From NCBI GenBank assembly GCA_032433595.1, contig JASWJB010000171.1, positions 26,908-90,907 on the forward strand: 64,000 nt of DNA, in the 5' to 3' direction. The DNA comes from Conoideocrella luteorostrata. Taxonomy: Eukaryota; Ascomycota; Sordariomycetes; Hypocreales; Clavicipitaceae. Position 1 is the stretch's first letter. Each line of letters begins with the position of its first letter. The notes beneath the pieces were generated by a model, which did no database searches, was not told where the DNA came from, and was given only the letters and a program-made list of their open reading frames with translations. A program made the translations under genes and the position numbers. Below, piece after piece: positions 11,003-22,249 of this stretch.

Positions 11003-12535
11003 CTATTCGTCAGAGCCGTCTAGCGGGTGATTAGAAGCAGAAATCCATCTTGCTTTCAAGTTCGGCTTGTCCTTAAATGTCTTGTCAAACGGCCACATCG
11101 GCCGCCGAATTCTATGATGTCCCAGTCTCTCCAAATCCTGATCCACGCCACCAGGGGTCAGAGCCAACATCCACCCCTTAGACATATCGTACAGCTCTGG
11201 TTCTAGGTATCCGATCTTGACAATCACAATATCAGCTTCTCTAGGTTTGAGATCCAGTGCCGTGAAATCTCGTTCCTTGTGGTACGGTTTCCGCAATTTA
11301 GTAAGGATAGCGTATACAGCGCCTACTCGCAAAACTACCTCTGTCTCGGCGTCTCGGTCACCGTGCTTGATGGAGTGAACCACACCGGTCATAGTGAGAG
11401 GTGGCGCATGGAGGTTATCCACAGCACCGCCAGCCGTGACAGTGACGGTTGCGCCGATCCCAGCCTCTACGGCTGTGGCGATCGCCTCGGGACCAGGAAT
11501 ACTAGCATATATAACCGTCTGTCCGGAATCAAGTGCTTTGAACTCTGGACGGTTAAGAAGCTGCGTCAGGCCCCATGTTACATCGCCGGAACCACCTGCT
11601 GTAGGATTATCGCCAGAGTCTGAGATGAAGAACGGGCGGTTTTGTGGTGGAGACCCGACGGCCTGGTCGAGACACTCGGCATAGGAGCCCGTTGGCGCGA
11701 CGAATTCAAAGTCAGCGTGGGCATCCCAGAACAGCGTCGCAAGGTGCTCTGCACCTTTGGTCAGGGCATCTTCATCCCAGCCTGTCGCCATGACAATAGC
11801 GCGATTCCGTCGTTCGTCTGCCCAAGCATAGCCAACCCAGATGGCTGCATCGATGACCCCATCTAGGGCTTCTACTTCCGGTACCGCCGCGTAAATGTGC
11901 TTCGCGGGCTCCATCCTCGTGGAAGTCTGCTCTCCGGGAAGCAAGATGGGAATCGGGATCCAGGCTTTCAGCGGCCGAGTGCCAGCCGGCTTGGACTGCA
12001 GCAAATCAATAAGATTACGGCATGCGCGCTCTTTGGTCTCCATGGTATCTTCGTGAGGCGCCATTCGGTAGCAGGTGATCAGGTCACACATATGTGCCAG
12101 TTCCCTAGATACATTGCCGTGGAGATCCATGGATGCCGAGACCATGACATCCGGGCCAATCACTGAGCGAATTCGTCGCAGCAATTCCGCCTCTACGTCT
12201 TCCAAGCCTTCCACGACCATTGCGCCATGGATGTCGAACCAGAGCCCATCGAGCTTTGTTTGAGAAGCGATCTCTTGGAGGCGTGTCAAGATCTCGGTTG
12301 CGAGGGTCTCGAAGGCATCGCGGGTGACGACACCGCCGGGGAGGGCGTGGCCGATTAGGGCGCCTTTCCAATCTGCATTTTGGCCGACTGGTTGGTCCGG
12401 ATGGAGGAATTGGTAGCGCTGGATGATTTCGTGGCCGCGCTTTGGGTGGAAGGCGGGTGCGAGGGTGCGTGATGGGGTGAAGGTTGAGGTTTCGCAAGCA
12501 AGGCCAGCGACTGCGATGACGGGACGACGGAGCAT
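11003..12535 (-). CDS. M81 family metallopeptidase (MlrC-like)
   Basis: A single-exon gene for a 510-aa protein with the two-part MlrC architecture. The N-terminal domain has GLACETSTFTP near the start, LWFDIHGAMVVEG near residue 105 and SMDLHGNVS near 137. The C-terminal domain begins around ISDSGDNPTAGGSGD, and GAVDNLHAPPL follows. The His and Asp residues in the DIHGAM and DLHGN motifs are the likely zinc ligands. Bacterial MlrC cleaves linear peptide products during microcystin breakdown. The fungal relatives are of unknown substrate, so a general peptide or amide hydrolase role is inferred. No signal peptide is seen, so it is probably cytosolic. It converges on the P450 gene with 158 bp between stops. 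Confidence 0.88.
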   Translation of the reverse strand: MLRRPVIAVAGLACETSTFTPSRTLAPAFHPKRGHEIIQRYQFLHPDQPVGQNADWKGALIGHALPGGVVTRDAFETLATEILTRLQEIASQTKLDGLWFDIHGAMVVEGLEDVEAELLRRIRSVIGPDVMVSASMDLHGNVSRELAHMCDLITCYRMAPHEDTMETKERACRNLIDLLQSKPAGTRPLKAWIPIPILLPGEQTSTRMEPAKHIYAAVPEVEALDGVIDAAIWVGYAWADERRNRAIVMATGWDEDALTKGAEHLATLFWDAHADFEFVAPTGSYAECLDQAVGSPPQNRPFFISDSGDNPTAGGSGDVTWGLTQLLNRPEFKALDSGQTVIYASIPGPEAIATAVEAGIGATVTVTAGGAVDNLHAPPLTMTGVVHSIKHGDRDAETEVVLRVGAVYAILTKLRKPYHKERDFTALDLKPREADIVIVKIGYLEPELYDMSKGWMLALTPGGVDQDLERLGHHRIRRPMWPFDKTFKDKPNLKARWISASNHPLDGSDE

Positions 12536-13541
12536 GGTTTCAGGTTATTATTGGTGGGAGAGAAAGGCAGTTTGTAGCTTCGTACTGTAGTATCCAGCAT
12601 GAGCTAGGTTGTTAATATAATTATTTGCTGACTTATTAGGGTGGCATGCAGATATGTCTTCGCAGCTCCGACTGTCGGCTGTTACATTGGAGAGTCTAAT
12701 TACATGCTTACTATGGACTAGCTATAGGTACGTACGGAGTAATAAGTAACTGTGTAGGTAGTTACAAGATAAATTCCCGACGGGTGTTTTGGGGCGTTTG
12801 ATGTGTTTTGGTCGGCCCTTGTGGGAATTCATGCTACCCTCGAGACTGCGGGGTTTGGCATACAATTCAAATGCGGAGTAGATTTGATAACGAAATTGCC
12901 TTTTCACCAAACTCGATAAGGAATGATCATCTCACTGATGAGTGGGATCCCTTGAACACTCACCATCAACAGTATGAAAAGATGCATCACCTGCCGTTGA
13001 CCATCATGACTGCCTCTAAATTCCCCACATCGTCAACCCCCAACTAGGCGCCGCGCCGGCAGGCATTTCCGCGCCACCACAGTTCTTTCCACGCCTTTCA
13101 GCATGAGATACGCGCTATTACCGAGGGATAGGACGATGCAGACCATGAAAATCGGCTCATCGCTTCAATATCCGTGGGGGTGTAGGCGAGTCGGCAAGCA
13201 AGACAGTCAGATAGCACCAAGTTTTATCTGTCCTAGCTAGTTTGACCCCGCGCTCGACATATCACGGTTGTAATCACCAACCTGGCGTGGCCGGTTAACT
13301 TACCAGCAAGCAGCTGACATGGTTACATCGATCCATGCAATATAGATAATCCATGGCTTCCCCCAGAATTGAATCTCTATTTTTGACTTTGGCTACTGCG
13401 AGAGCCCGAGGACAGAGCTACCTCTAGAGTTAACTTAACATCGTGCCGGCTCTGGGCTTCGAGAACGCTTAAGCGGCTGGTCGCTTCCCTTATCTTTCGA
13501 ACAAATTCTTGATTTCAGACCGTGCTCGTCACATCTTCATC
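12536..13541. other. Divergent intergenic region
   Basis: About 1 kb of shared upstream sequence between the M81 gene and the sugar transporter. It has one TACGGAGTA motif at 12733-12741. No coding feature is supported. Confidence 0.5.
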
Positions 13542-15332
13542 ATGCTGCGATCCACGCCGTCGGGGACGTGGCTTCCCTCTTGGATCCCCGAAAGCACCAG
13601 CACGCTGTCTGTCCTCCTCATGCTGTGCTCCGTGGTGCAATCCACTACGGGTGGTTATGACGGATCCATGCTCAACGGTCTCAACATTTTGCCTTCTTAC
13701 ACAGATTATTTCCGCCTCACCTCCGCGACCAAAGGTCTTAATACGGCCTCTGTCTTCATTGGCGGCGCGTTTGGCCCCTTCGTCGGCGGCATCATGTCTG
13801 ATAAGTTCGGGCGACGAGTCACCATCTTCTGGGCGAGTGTCACTACGATCATCGGCGTCATTCTGCAAGGCGCCGCGCAGAACGTCGCCATGTTTGTCGT
13901 TGCTCGCATCATCCTCGGATTTGGAAACGGCATCAGCAACGTTGCTGCTCCGGTGTACCTCAGCGAAACTTTCCCCAGCCGCTGGCGAGCATGGGGTGTC
14001 GGCGTACGTATTTCTTTCATCGCACGCTTAGTTGATAACTAAATGCTGAGTAAACTAGCTCCTAAACAACTTCTACTATGTCGGCGCATTGATCGCAGCA
14101 GGCGTCACTCTTGGCACCGGAAAATGGGAGTCTACATGGGCATGGCGCTGTCCGTCGCTGATCCAAGGCGTCTTCTCCCTTGTGTGCATTGCGATCCTTC
14201 CATATGTACCCGAGTCTCCGCGATGGCTTATCCGTCAGGACAGATATGAGGATGCTCGATTGGTGGTTGCGCAAACCAATGCAAATGGAAATCTGACGGA
14301 TCCAGTGGTCATGGCCGTGTACAAGGAGATTGTTGACAGTCTCGAGTGGGAAAAGAAAGAGGGCCGAACTATGAGTCCAAAGGAAATTTTCAAGAATCCC
14401 GTCTCTCGCAAGCGAGTCCTTATCGGTGGCTCGGCGGGTCCATTTTCATGCATTGCAGGAAACATCATTGCGTCGTATTATCTGGGAAACGAGTTGGATA
14501 CTGCCGGTGTTACAAGCTCTGACGACCAACTCAAGGCTGTAAGTCTTTTCATGCATTTATTTTTCTTCCTTCATGTGCGCGCGCGAAGTTATTAGCCGTG
14601 TCTAATGTGTTCGTAGAACGTTGTGTTGAATGTGTGGTGTTTGGGCTGCTGCCTGGTTGGCACTCACCTCGCTGCTGCTTGGGGCCGGAAGTCAACTGCT
14701 TTGCTTTCACAAACGTTGCTCATTGCCTGCCTCTTCATAATCGGGGGTCTTTCCAAGATATACGCCGATAACCCGGACGGTGCATCAAAGGGCCTCATCT
14801 ATGGCGATGTTGCCGTCATGTTTCTGTTTCAGGGGTTTTATTCCATTGCCTGGACTCCACTGCTTACCTTGTATCCGCCCGAGGTTATCGACTATCCTGC
14901 CCGAGCGAATGGCGTCGCCTTTTCGCAGTATACTCTAAACGCACTTGCGTAGGTTGCCGTCGCGGCTCACCATCCATGAAAATTGCGCGCAATTGCTGAC
15001 TAAAGTACAGAATGGTTCTGGTGTTTGTTATGCCCATTGGATTAGAAAATATTGGTTGGAAGATGTACATGATCAACGGGTCTTGGGACATCATCACTCT
15101 ATTGCTCATTGTAAGTGCCTTTTACCTTATCTAATTCTGATGATGTGGCCATGCTGACTGAGCTCAGGCAGTTTTTTGGGTGGAAACAAAAGGGAAAACA
15201 TTGGAAGAGATTGACGCCATGTTTGAAGGCGGACGACAGCTGTCGGTACCAAATGTTGAGGATGTCAGGAAAGGTATCAAGACTGTGGATGTTGTTCAAA
15301 TTGAGAAGCAGTTGCAGCATCGAGATGAGTAG
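13542..15332 (+). CDS. MFS sugar transporter (hexose/lactose-permease type)
   Basis: A 12-helix sugar porter, 512 aa. Exons: 13542-14003, 14059-14538, 14617-14948, 15011-15110, 15168-15332; all junctions keep frame. Family marks are GGYDGSMLNGL in helix 1, MSDKFGRR between helices 2 and 3, AAPVYLSETFPSRWRAWGVG, the PESPRWLIRQDRYEDA motif after helix 6, and VFWVETKGKTLEEID near the end. It is a plasma-membrane proton-coupled sugar importer by family; the substrate cannot be told. The ATG at 13542 is chosen because the short open extension upstream lacks its own ATG and precedes the usual family start. Stops of this gene and the cation exchanger face each other. Confidence 0.92.
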
Positions 15333-15655
15333 ACAGGGTGTTCGTCGTGTCATCTTGTTGGTTCACAACTTGACAACTGATAGTTTATGATTATAATTGA
15401 CATCTAATTTTTACTTGGATGAAGAACTGGGTGGCACAAAATGTATGAATTGAATGACAGCTGGCCAAGAAATACGTATCGGAACCGAGCCTCTACACTC
15501 GGTTTCATCACTATATTTCCACAGAGCTCAAAGGGATACAACCCCCCCCCCCCAACACCCCCTCACCCCTCCCCCTAATTATTAACAACCAAATACATAA
15601 CAGGAAATCACCTCAGGCGATTACAAAATAACAAATAATCCAACTAGATAAAGTT
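15333..15655. other. Convergent intergenic region with C/G-rich tract
   Basis: There are 323 bp between two stops. The notable content is the C-rich tract at 15542-15575 described separately. Confidence 0.6.
15542..15575 (-). repeat. G-run tract, potential G-quadruplex
   Basis: On the minus strand the tract has four G runs of 5, 4, 5 and 12 separated by 1-4 nt, which satisfies the usual quadruplex pattern. It lies 80-115 nt past the exchanger stop, in the sense orientation of that gene's likely 3' UTR. Confidence 0.7.
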
Positions 15656-17916
15656 TCACGTTTCCTCTGGTGCAAAAAAGGCACCCAGTCTGCAAAGACC
15701 AACATGTTAGACAAGCAACAAGTATATGATAGGTGAGATCGGCACTACTCACCCAATGATACAGTAGCAAACGCACATCAAAGCACCCTTCAAGCCACTA
15801 GTTTCGAGCACGCTGCTCGTATTATTAAGAACCAACAAGTTCACAAGCAGCACCGTCCCAAAAAGAATGACCATCTCAAACACATTAAATGTCAATGCAA
15901 AGTCAACCTTGAGGGCCCAGCCCGCGATGACGACCAGTGGCGCCACACACAGCGCGATTTGGATGGAGGATCCCACGGCAACTGCAATGGCGAGATCTAG
16001 CTTATCGTTGACCGCAACAGCGACAACCGTGACATATTCAGATATATTGCCTACGATGGGGAGGATGATGAGACCAATGAAAGCCTTGGACAAGCCGATT
16101 TGCTGCGTTACCTCGTCGATAGTCGACACGAGCAGATCCGCGTTCATGGACATGAGAACCGAGGCTATTACGAGCACAAACAGCGAGATTAGTAGTTCTA
16201 CTCTGGAGCTGATGCGCCTGGGAGGTTGATCGTGGTCATAATCATGCTGCAAACGATTATTTCTTATGAGGTGCAAGGATGCCAAACCAGATCTGGCAAA
16301 AGTCCGCTCACCACTGATGGAGGAATCGCGACTCAGGGGCCGTATGCTTGACGTCAATGATATTGAACGGGAATGAGCACGTGGTTGCATCGATGCTTGG
16401 TGATAACCTGACGTGGATCGAGATGTTTCTGATCCAGAGCTAAGACGGCGCCCACGACCATGACCTACGGAACTGTCTTGTTCTTCGTCATCGGTACCTT
16501 CATCGTCGGCTTTAGTTGTGGCAGAGCCGAGTTCGAAGCGGTCGGCTTGCTGAGTTGCCGACTCTTCGGCCAAGTCAGCCGAGTCTTCATCTGCGAAACG
16601 GATCGTTCGAGGAGGAAGTACGATCGAATTAGTGCGGTAGCCCGCGCCGAGTCCTCGCCGAGGTTCGCTGTGCTGATTTCTCTCTACATCCGACTGTGCT
16701 CTGGTGTACTCATCCTCGGATGGAGCCTTGTTGTGCCGTATCTCGTAGATGAAATATACCACATATATGCAGAGGATTAGAAGGGACGACAATCTCGTCA
16801 TTTTCAGCACAACGCGGGCAGTTTCTGCATTGTTACCGAAGGCTCGATCAAATGCGCTCTGGATGAGGCTGTTAGAGACAACAAAAACAATAACACAGCC
16901 GGAAAGGTCTTACGGGCATGATGAACGTAAATACCGATACGAACAACAGGCACGCCAAAAGCTGCGCCTCCGTGGTGTTGTAAAGCGTGAGAGACTTGCT
17001 GGCGCTGGCTGCCAATAGAGCAGAACCAAGGATCAACATCAAATTGACGAGAACTGAGCCTAGGAGAGAGGCTTGAACGACCCGAAATTGATTGTCTGCC
17101 AGCGCGACGCTATTGTATAGTCAGCGGCAGGAGCCTCTACACACCGGGTCGTCGTATGCAAACTCACATCCTAGGCGCGAACGAGTCAGCAAATATGTAC
17201 TATCGTAATGCTTCACATATTTTGTCTTACAATAGTATGAGCTCTACTATATTACCGAGTGTGATGTTCAGCAAGGCTCCTAGTGAATCTCCAGAGTGGG
17301 CGGCAATGCGCTCCGTTGCATCCGTCAACAGTGATGACAGAGGTACAATGGCAATTCCGTTCACAATGAAACTTGCCAGTGGAGTTGTTTCCACGAAGTA
17401 GCAAGCTAGACCTATGGGAACAAATACCAGTAGCAGGTTTAGGCGAGACGACGCAAGCATTCCGCAGGAGGTGTTGACGGTCTCTCTGTACCACGTGATA
17501 TTTGGTACAGGCTCAAACTCGTCAAAGTTCTCGAGCGTATGAACCGCGGGGGCAGGCTCATACTGTATCTTCGCGAGTTTTTTGTTACGGATCATCGATA
17601 TAGGTTTGAAGTACAGGCGATTGATGCCTTTGAAAGTTTGTTTGAAGACATGTTAGGCTAGCGTATAGTGTCTGGCCATCAACGATAAGGTTTGTACAAA
17701 AGATGACGAACCTTTCCAAAACTTATTCAAGGAAGAATCCGCTCGCTTTTTTTGATCTGTGACAAAGGTTGAGTAATGCAAATCGTTGGATGCTCCCAGC
17801 ACAGCGCGGGTCGTACTCCCCCCAAAGACGTCGTCATCATGTCGGTCGCTGGGACCCCAGCCATTGTTGCTGCTGCAGCCATCCGTGCGAGGAACTCGAT
17901 ACCCATTATCGTCCAT
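15656..17916 (-). CDS. Vacuolar-type cation (Ca2+)/H+ exchanger, CAX family, divergent, with a 3-nt micro-exon
   Basis: A cation/proton antiporter of 646 aa. Exons: 17916-17712, 17627-17231, 17170-17168, 17109-16914, 16858-15753, 15689-15656. The first half has LLTDATERIAAHSGDSLGALLNITLGNIVELI; the second has GLIILPIVGNISEYVTVVAVA and LAIAVAVGSSIQIAL, the two CAX alpha-repeat regions. A 3-nt exon (GAT) is needed to keep the family's 11-residue spacing between VELI and RVVQ. Without it the frame survives but a helix loses one residue. Odd points: the usual GNAxEH of the second repeat is GNISEY, the YLEG-like stretch near the end is SGLKG, and a Ser/Asp/Arg-rich insert of about 170 residues splits the halves. 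Ion choice may therefore differ from Vcx1. Vacuolar location is inferred. Confidence 0.85.
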
Positions 17917-19167
17917 AAATAAAGGGCCAGGTGTTATGAGCCAGGCACAGTTGAAGTGGCCTCCAAGTCGCTGGGAACTGCTGGGTCACGATAAGTAAGT
18001 GTGATAACAAAAGAACACACGACGCCCATGCGCAAAACGGGTGTGGTGCTCAGTTATAAGTAATCAAATTTCTATACACCTTTATTGCTACTTGTGAAGG
18101 CCTTGCTAGTACGTTTTACCCGTGCGAACCCGCTATACCCAGCAAGCGGCCACGTCCTGAGAGAGGTTTGGAGATGGCGACACAGGTATCGCGCATTTTT
18201 AGTCAGTTGTTCCACCCTGCCGCTCTTGGTTTAATTGAAGGTGGGCATATGACGTATTTAAATGCTATTGAAGGTCTGTAGTGGAGGAAAACTATGGAGG
18301 AGAATTGTGTCGTGAGGGTGACGCGGGGGCCGGACGAGGGGTGCCGGCCGGGCGGCCGCTTCGAATTGCGAAATATACATGTGCGAGGAATCCATGGCAC
18401 TGTTAACCTTAAATTCAAAATGCTATAGCTAACTGAATATAGTTACAAGATTCTAACTGACTGCTTAACTACTAAGTTAAAAAGACTTAAAAAATGGTCC
18501 TAACCTGCTATAAGCTGAAGAGAAAATTTTCTTAGGAGTATAATAGTCTTTGGACTAATTTCATATCTATATACATATGTACTAGTTGTCTTATGCCTTA
18601 AACGAGTCCAAATGGTTGGCAGTGGTTGCGGGTGGCATTAATCAACTGCTGCAATCCAGCAATTTCTTCCTAATCGCGCATTTTGCAGCTTTTCGCATTT
18701 CGCAAATTTCCGTCATGCCAGCATTTGACGGACCTTTAAAGATGTGTCACCGGACTTTGTCGACCCAAAACACAAATCCACAACTCTCATAAAATGGTGT
18801 CTAACACACAACCAGCAACGGAACTTCAATTGGATGGTAGGTCATACTAGAGACCTGAATCAATTCGTAGAGAGGTTACATAACAGAAGATCAGATGGTT
18901 CAATTGCCCAAATGAAGATTACCGGGCAGCTATGCACTTCAGTAAAGCAATTCAATTATGATAGGCACTAGAGCAGGGCTCCGAACAAAGACATAATTCA
19001 AGTACGAAGGGAAACTTGTTGATCTTCTTGAACAGCCGGGCTGGAACCCTTCTTATAGCTAATGTAATTGACTCGGCCACATTGGTCAAGTCTATATCTC
19101 ACGTGAGAATAATCCCTTCAGCAAAGGAGGCTCTTTCCCGTCCATACAGTACCTAATAAATGCATCA
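17917..19167. other. Intergenic region with AT-rich island
   Basis: 1.25 kb. The stretch 18413-18600 is strikingly AT-rich compared with the window and rich in TA and TTAA steps. It may be a decayed, RIP-mutated repeat. Short open frames nearby (18586-18971) show no recognisable domain. Confidence 0.5.
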
Positions 19168-21843
19168 TCAACCCGGTAATCGAAAAGCCAATGAAATGAG
19201 ACTAAGAATATACAAGGGTCTTGCATCTGGGTCGTCTTCCCACATGAGCTTTGGGGAAAGTATTCTTAGCCCGTTTCGATCCCGGCATATATGCTCCAGA
19301 AGGCGTCCCATGCCTCTTGTACTCCGTAACCGCCGTTCCTTTGACCGATCAAGCCACTGACGTTTCTGTTCTGGTGACCATGTACTCGTTGTGTTGAGAA
19401 ACGCTAGAATCATGGCAGCCATCCCTACAGCAATAGGTGTTGCTACTGATGTGCCGCTCATTGGGCGAAATCCGCCGCCTAATTTCGTAGGCCACTGGCT
19501 CCATACATCTTCGCCGTGAGTGATAAAGACGGGTAGAGTTTTGTTACCGCTGGGAGCGAAACGAGAAAGGTTGCCAAGTTCATCACCCGATGTAACGCAA
19601 ATTGCCAAGTCTCGGTCTCGAGCTGGCCACGCTATTGCCTCTCGATTGCTGTGGTTAGCAGCTGCAGCAAAGACTATGATGCCCTTGTGATTCGCTTCTT
19701 CCAAGGTATTCGTCAGGTCGTATGAGCTTTCATAAGAAAACCCTAGCGAGAGATTGATGATATCAACACCTTGCTCTATGGCCCATTGCAGTGCCTATTT
19801 GCAGTCTTGTTAGAAGGGCACATACTTAAAAAGAAGTTGCTCTTAAAATGAAAATGAAAATAAATACAATAAAAATATAAGGACTGAGAAAAGAAGAGAA
19901 GAAAGAGAAAACTTGGATTCAAAAATAGCGGACGATCCACTCAGCCTACCTCTTGTACAGGGCGTCTAGTCTTTCTTCTAACACCTTCTTCCGTGTGGCT
20001 GCCTTGTTTCGTCCGTTGTTGGTCTTCTCCTAAGCTCGTTTTGGCAATATACAACTCGGCGCGCGGGACGGTGCTCAGAATGATGCCCGCAATATGCGTA
20101 CCATGGCCGACTAAATCACTCACATCTTCTTCTTCTCCAGGGCCGCCGACAAAGTTTCTGTATGCTTTGATCCTTTTCCTTTGTGGCACTTCAGGCAGTC
20201 TCTTGACAGCAGCATTTCCGAGCTTCGATGTACGCCTCGCTGGGCGCTGGAAGTCTTCGTGCTCAAGGTCTATGCCTGTGTCAAGGATGGCAATTTTTAC
20301 GGGACCAGACCAATCGGGACCATGGCTCTTTCTGCGGTCATCTTCGGGACTCCATTGGATTTTCTCGTACCATGTGCGCTCTAAATCCGAAAAAAGCTTC
20401 TTTACGTGTTGCGCGCTTCACAGGAGTGAGCATGACGTCGTCAAAAGGAGCAGCTGGGGCTAACTAACTTCTTGGGAGAGGGGTTGGAAGCTTCACCCCT
20501 TGTTGCGTCGCTCAGAGCGTAGAGTTCACCTGCTAATTTAAGCACAGGCTATTTCAGATATCCATAATTGACGTACCTTCTGGCTCGGCGTTCCACCCTG
20601 GAGATGGCGCTCGATCATTCTTGGAACCGTCTGGAACCGGCAATTTCTTACCATTATCGACGGGTTTATCGTTGAGTCTAGGGACTTGATCACTGGGGAC
20701 GTGACGAAAAGTAGGTAGTAATCCAGGAATCGAGAGGCCAGACTTCATTGCCAGCAGTGCCGCACTGTTGCCATCTTTGTTCTTCAACATGACGTTTGCT
20801 TTGCATTGCAACAACGTACGAACAGCATCGCCATGACCGTGCTCCGCAGCAAGCATCAGAGGCGTCCAGTCCCTTCTAGCCTTGCAATTGACCTCGGCAC
20901 CATGGTTAACAAGTATCAATATTTGTTCAGTGAGGCCGAGTTTGGCCGCAACGTGTAGTGGGCGATACAGACCCCCGGGGCTTTTAGCCTCTCTCAAATA
21001 TGGATCCATATGCAAAAGATATATGACGGCTCCTCTTAAGTCCTTCTCTACAGCCCTGTGGATGGCTCTGGGAAGGTCCGGGTTGTTTTTGTCACCATCA
21101 ATACAGGTGATGAACTGTTGATTGGCGTCGGGTACCCAGCAATTGAGATGATGCTTAAACATTCCCTCTCCTGCATTTAGAAGCTCATATATAAGATCAC
21201 GCGGCGACTCTCCGTTTCGATTCGTGACATACATCGACGCACCGTGGAAGCGAAGGAATGAAATTGCAGCGCCGCAACGGGCCTTGACTGCACAATGTAG
21301 GGGCGTGTCACCATCGGCTGTGGCGACATCAACTCTGGCACCATGCCATAAAAGCTGCAAGAGAGTGGCCGGAGATTTTAATTCTGCCGCAACATGAATG
21401 GCAGCTAATCCTGCCCTATCCCCGTCTCTAGCGATCTCAGCCTGCGCGTCAATGGCGACATTATGCTTCAGGAGGATCTTGACGGTTTCGGCTTGGCCAG
21501 CTTGGGAAGCGAGAATAAGAGCGGTCCATTTTGCTTTCGTTTTAGCATTCACGTCTGCACCACTTTCGAGAAGGGTGGTGACGATGGCGTTGAAGCCAAG
21601 CTGCGCGGCATTTTGCAGTGGTGTGCGGTTTTTTTTCTTCCCAGCTTTGTCCCTTGCATTGAGACAATCTTCGCGATACAAAGCCAGGAGTTCTGCAACA
21701 GCGCCATGCTTTTCTTCCAAGACGGCGAGGTGGATTGCTGTTCCCCTGTCATCGCGCCTCTTATCGGGGTCCAATTTGTTTTGTTTGAGAAAGTCCGACA
21801 AGGCTTGAGAGACCGGCCTTGCTTTTAGGTCCGGTTCAGGCAT
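19168..21843 (-). CDS. Ankyrin-repeat subtilisin-like serine protease (S8), candidate activator of the neighbouring gasdermin-like protein
   Basis: 807 aa, no signal peptide, so probably intracellular. Exons: 21843-20577, 20532-20469, 20415-19950, 19794-19168. Residues about 35-400 carry eight or nine ankyrin repeats (TPLQNAAQLGF, WTALILASQAGQ, DTPLHCAVKA, RPLHVAAKLGL, WTPLMLAAEHGHGDA). A linker leads to an S8 domain with D489 (AILDTGID), H548 (GHGTHIAG), oxyanion N646 (AAAANHSN) and S715 (SGTSVATP), so it should be active. The third intron is long for this gene (155 nt) and AT-rich; reading through it gives a stop after two codons, leaving ankyrins plus half a protease. It is divergent from the gasdermin-like ORF with 406 bp between the starts. 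Fungal gasdermins are commonly paired with such proteases. The ankyrins would act as sensor or scaffold, which is inference. Confidence 0.88.
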
Positions 21844-22249
21844 GATGTCTGTCTGGCCCAGCTTGCGTCAGTGTGTTGACAAGCCGCAGGCGTCTGCGCA
21901 CTCGCTATCTGCGCAGACAAGACGTTTTTAATCGTCGACTGATGATGGAAGACACCGATCGCCAAAATTGGCCAATGATGGATGCGAGCTCATGTAAGAG
22001 TCTGTTTCTATTCCTTGGCTAACTAGTTTTCGGTTGCAGGGGGGTTTGGAACCCCGCATGGTGAGGCTGACATGCATATCTCCGGATCAGCCCAGCAACT
22101 GATGCAAGTTCGAGACAAATTTTTTTAACGGTCAGTAAATGAGCTGTTTGCAGGGAATCATTCCGAAACCCTTGGTCAAAAGAGGTGTATTTTGCGCCTA
22201 AAATAGCTCGGCCCGCACCAATCGCTGCGAAAATTGCGCAACAAGGAAG
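21844..22249. promoter_or_regulatory. Shared divergent promoter of the protease/gasdermin-like pair
   Basis: There are 406 bp between the two start codons, transcribed outward. Any regulation here is likely to hit both genes together, as expected for an effector and its activator. I see no clear TATA box or repeated site in it. Confidence 0.6.
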
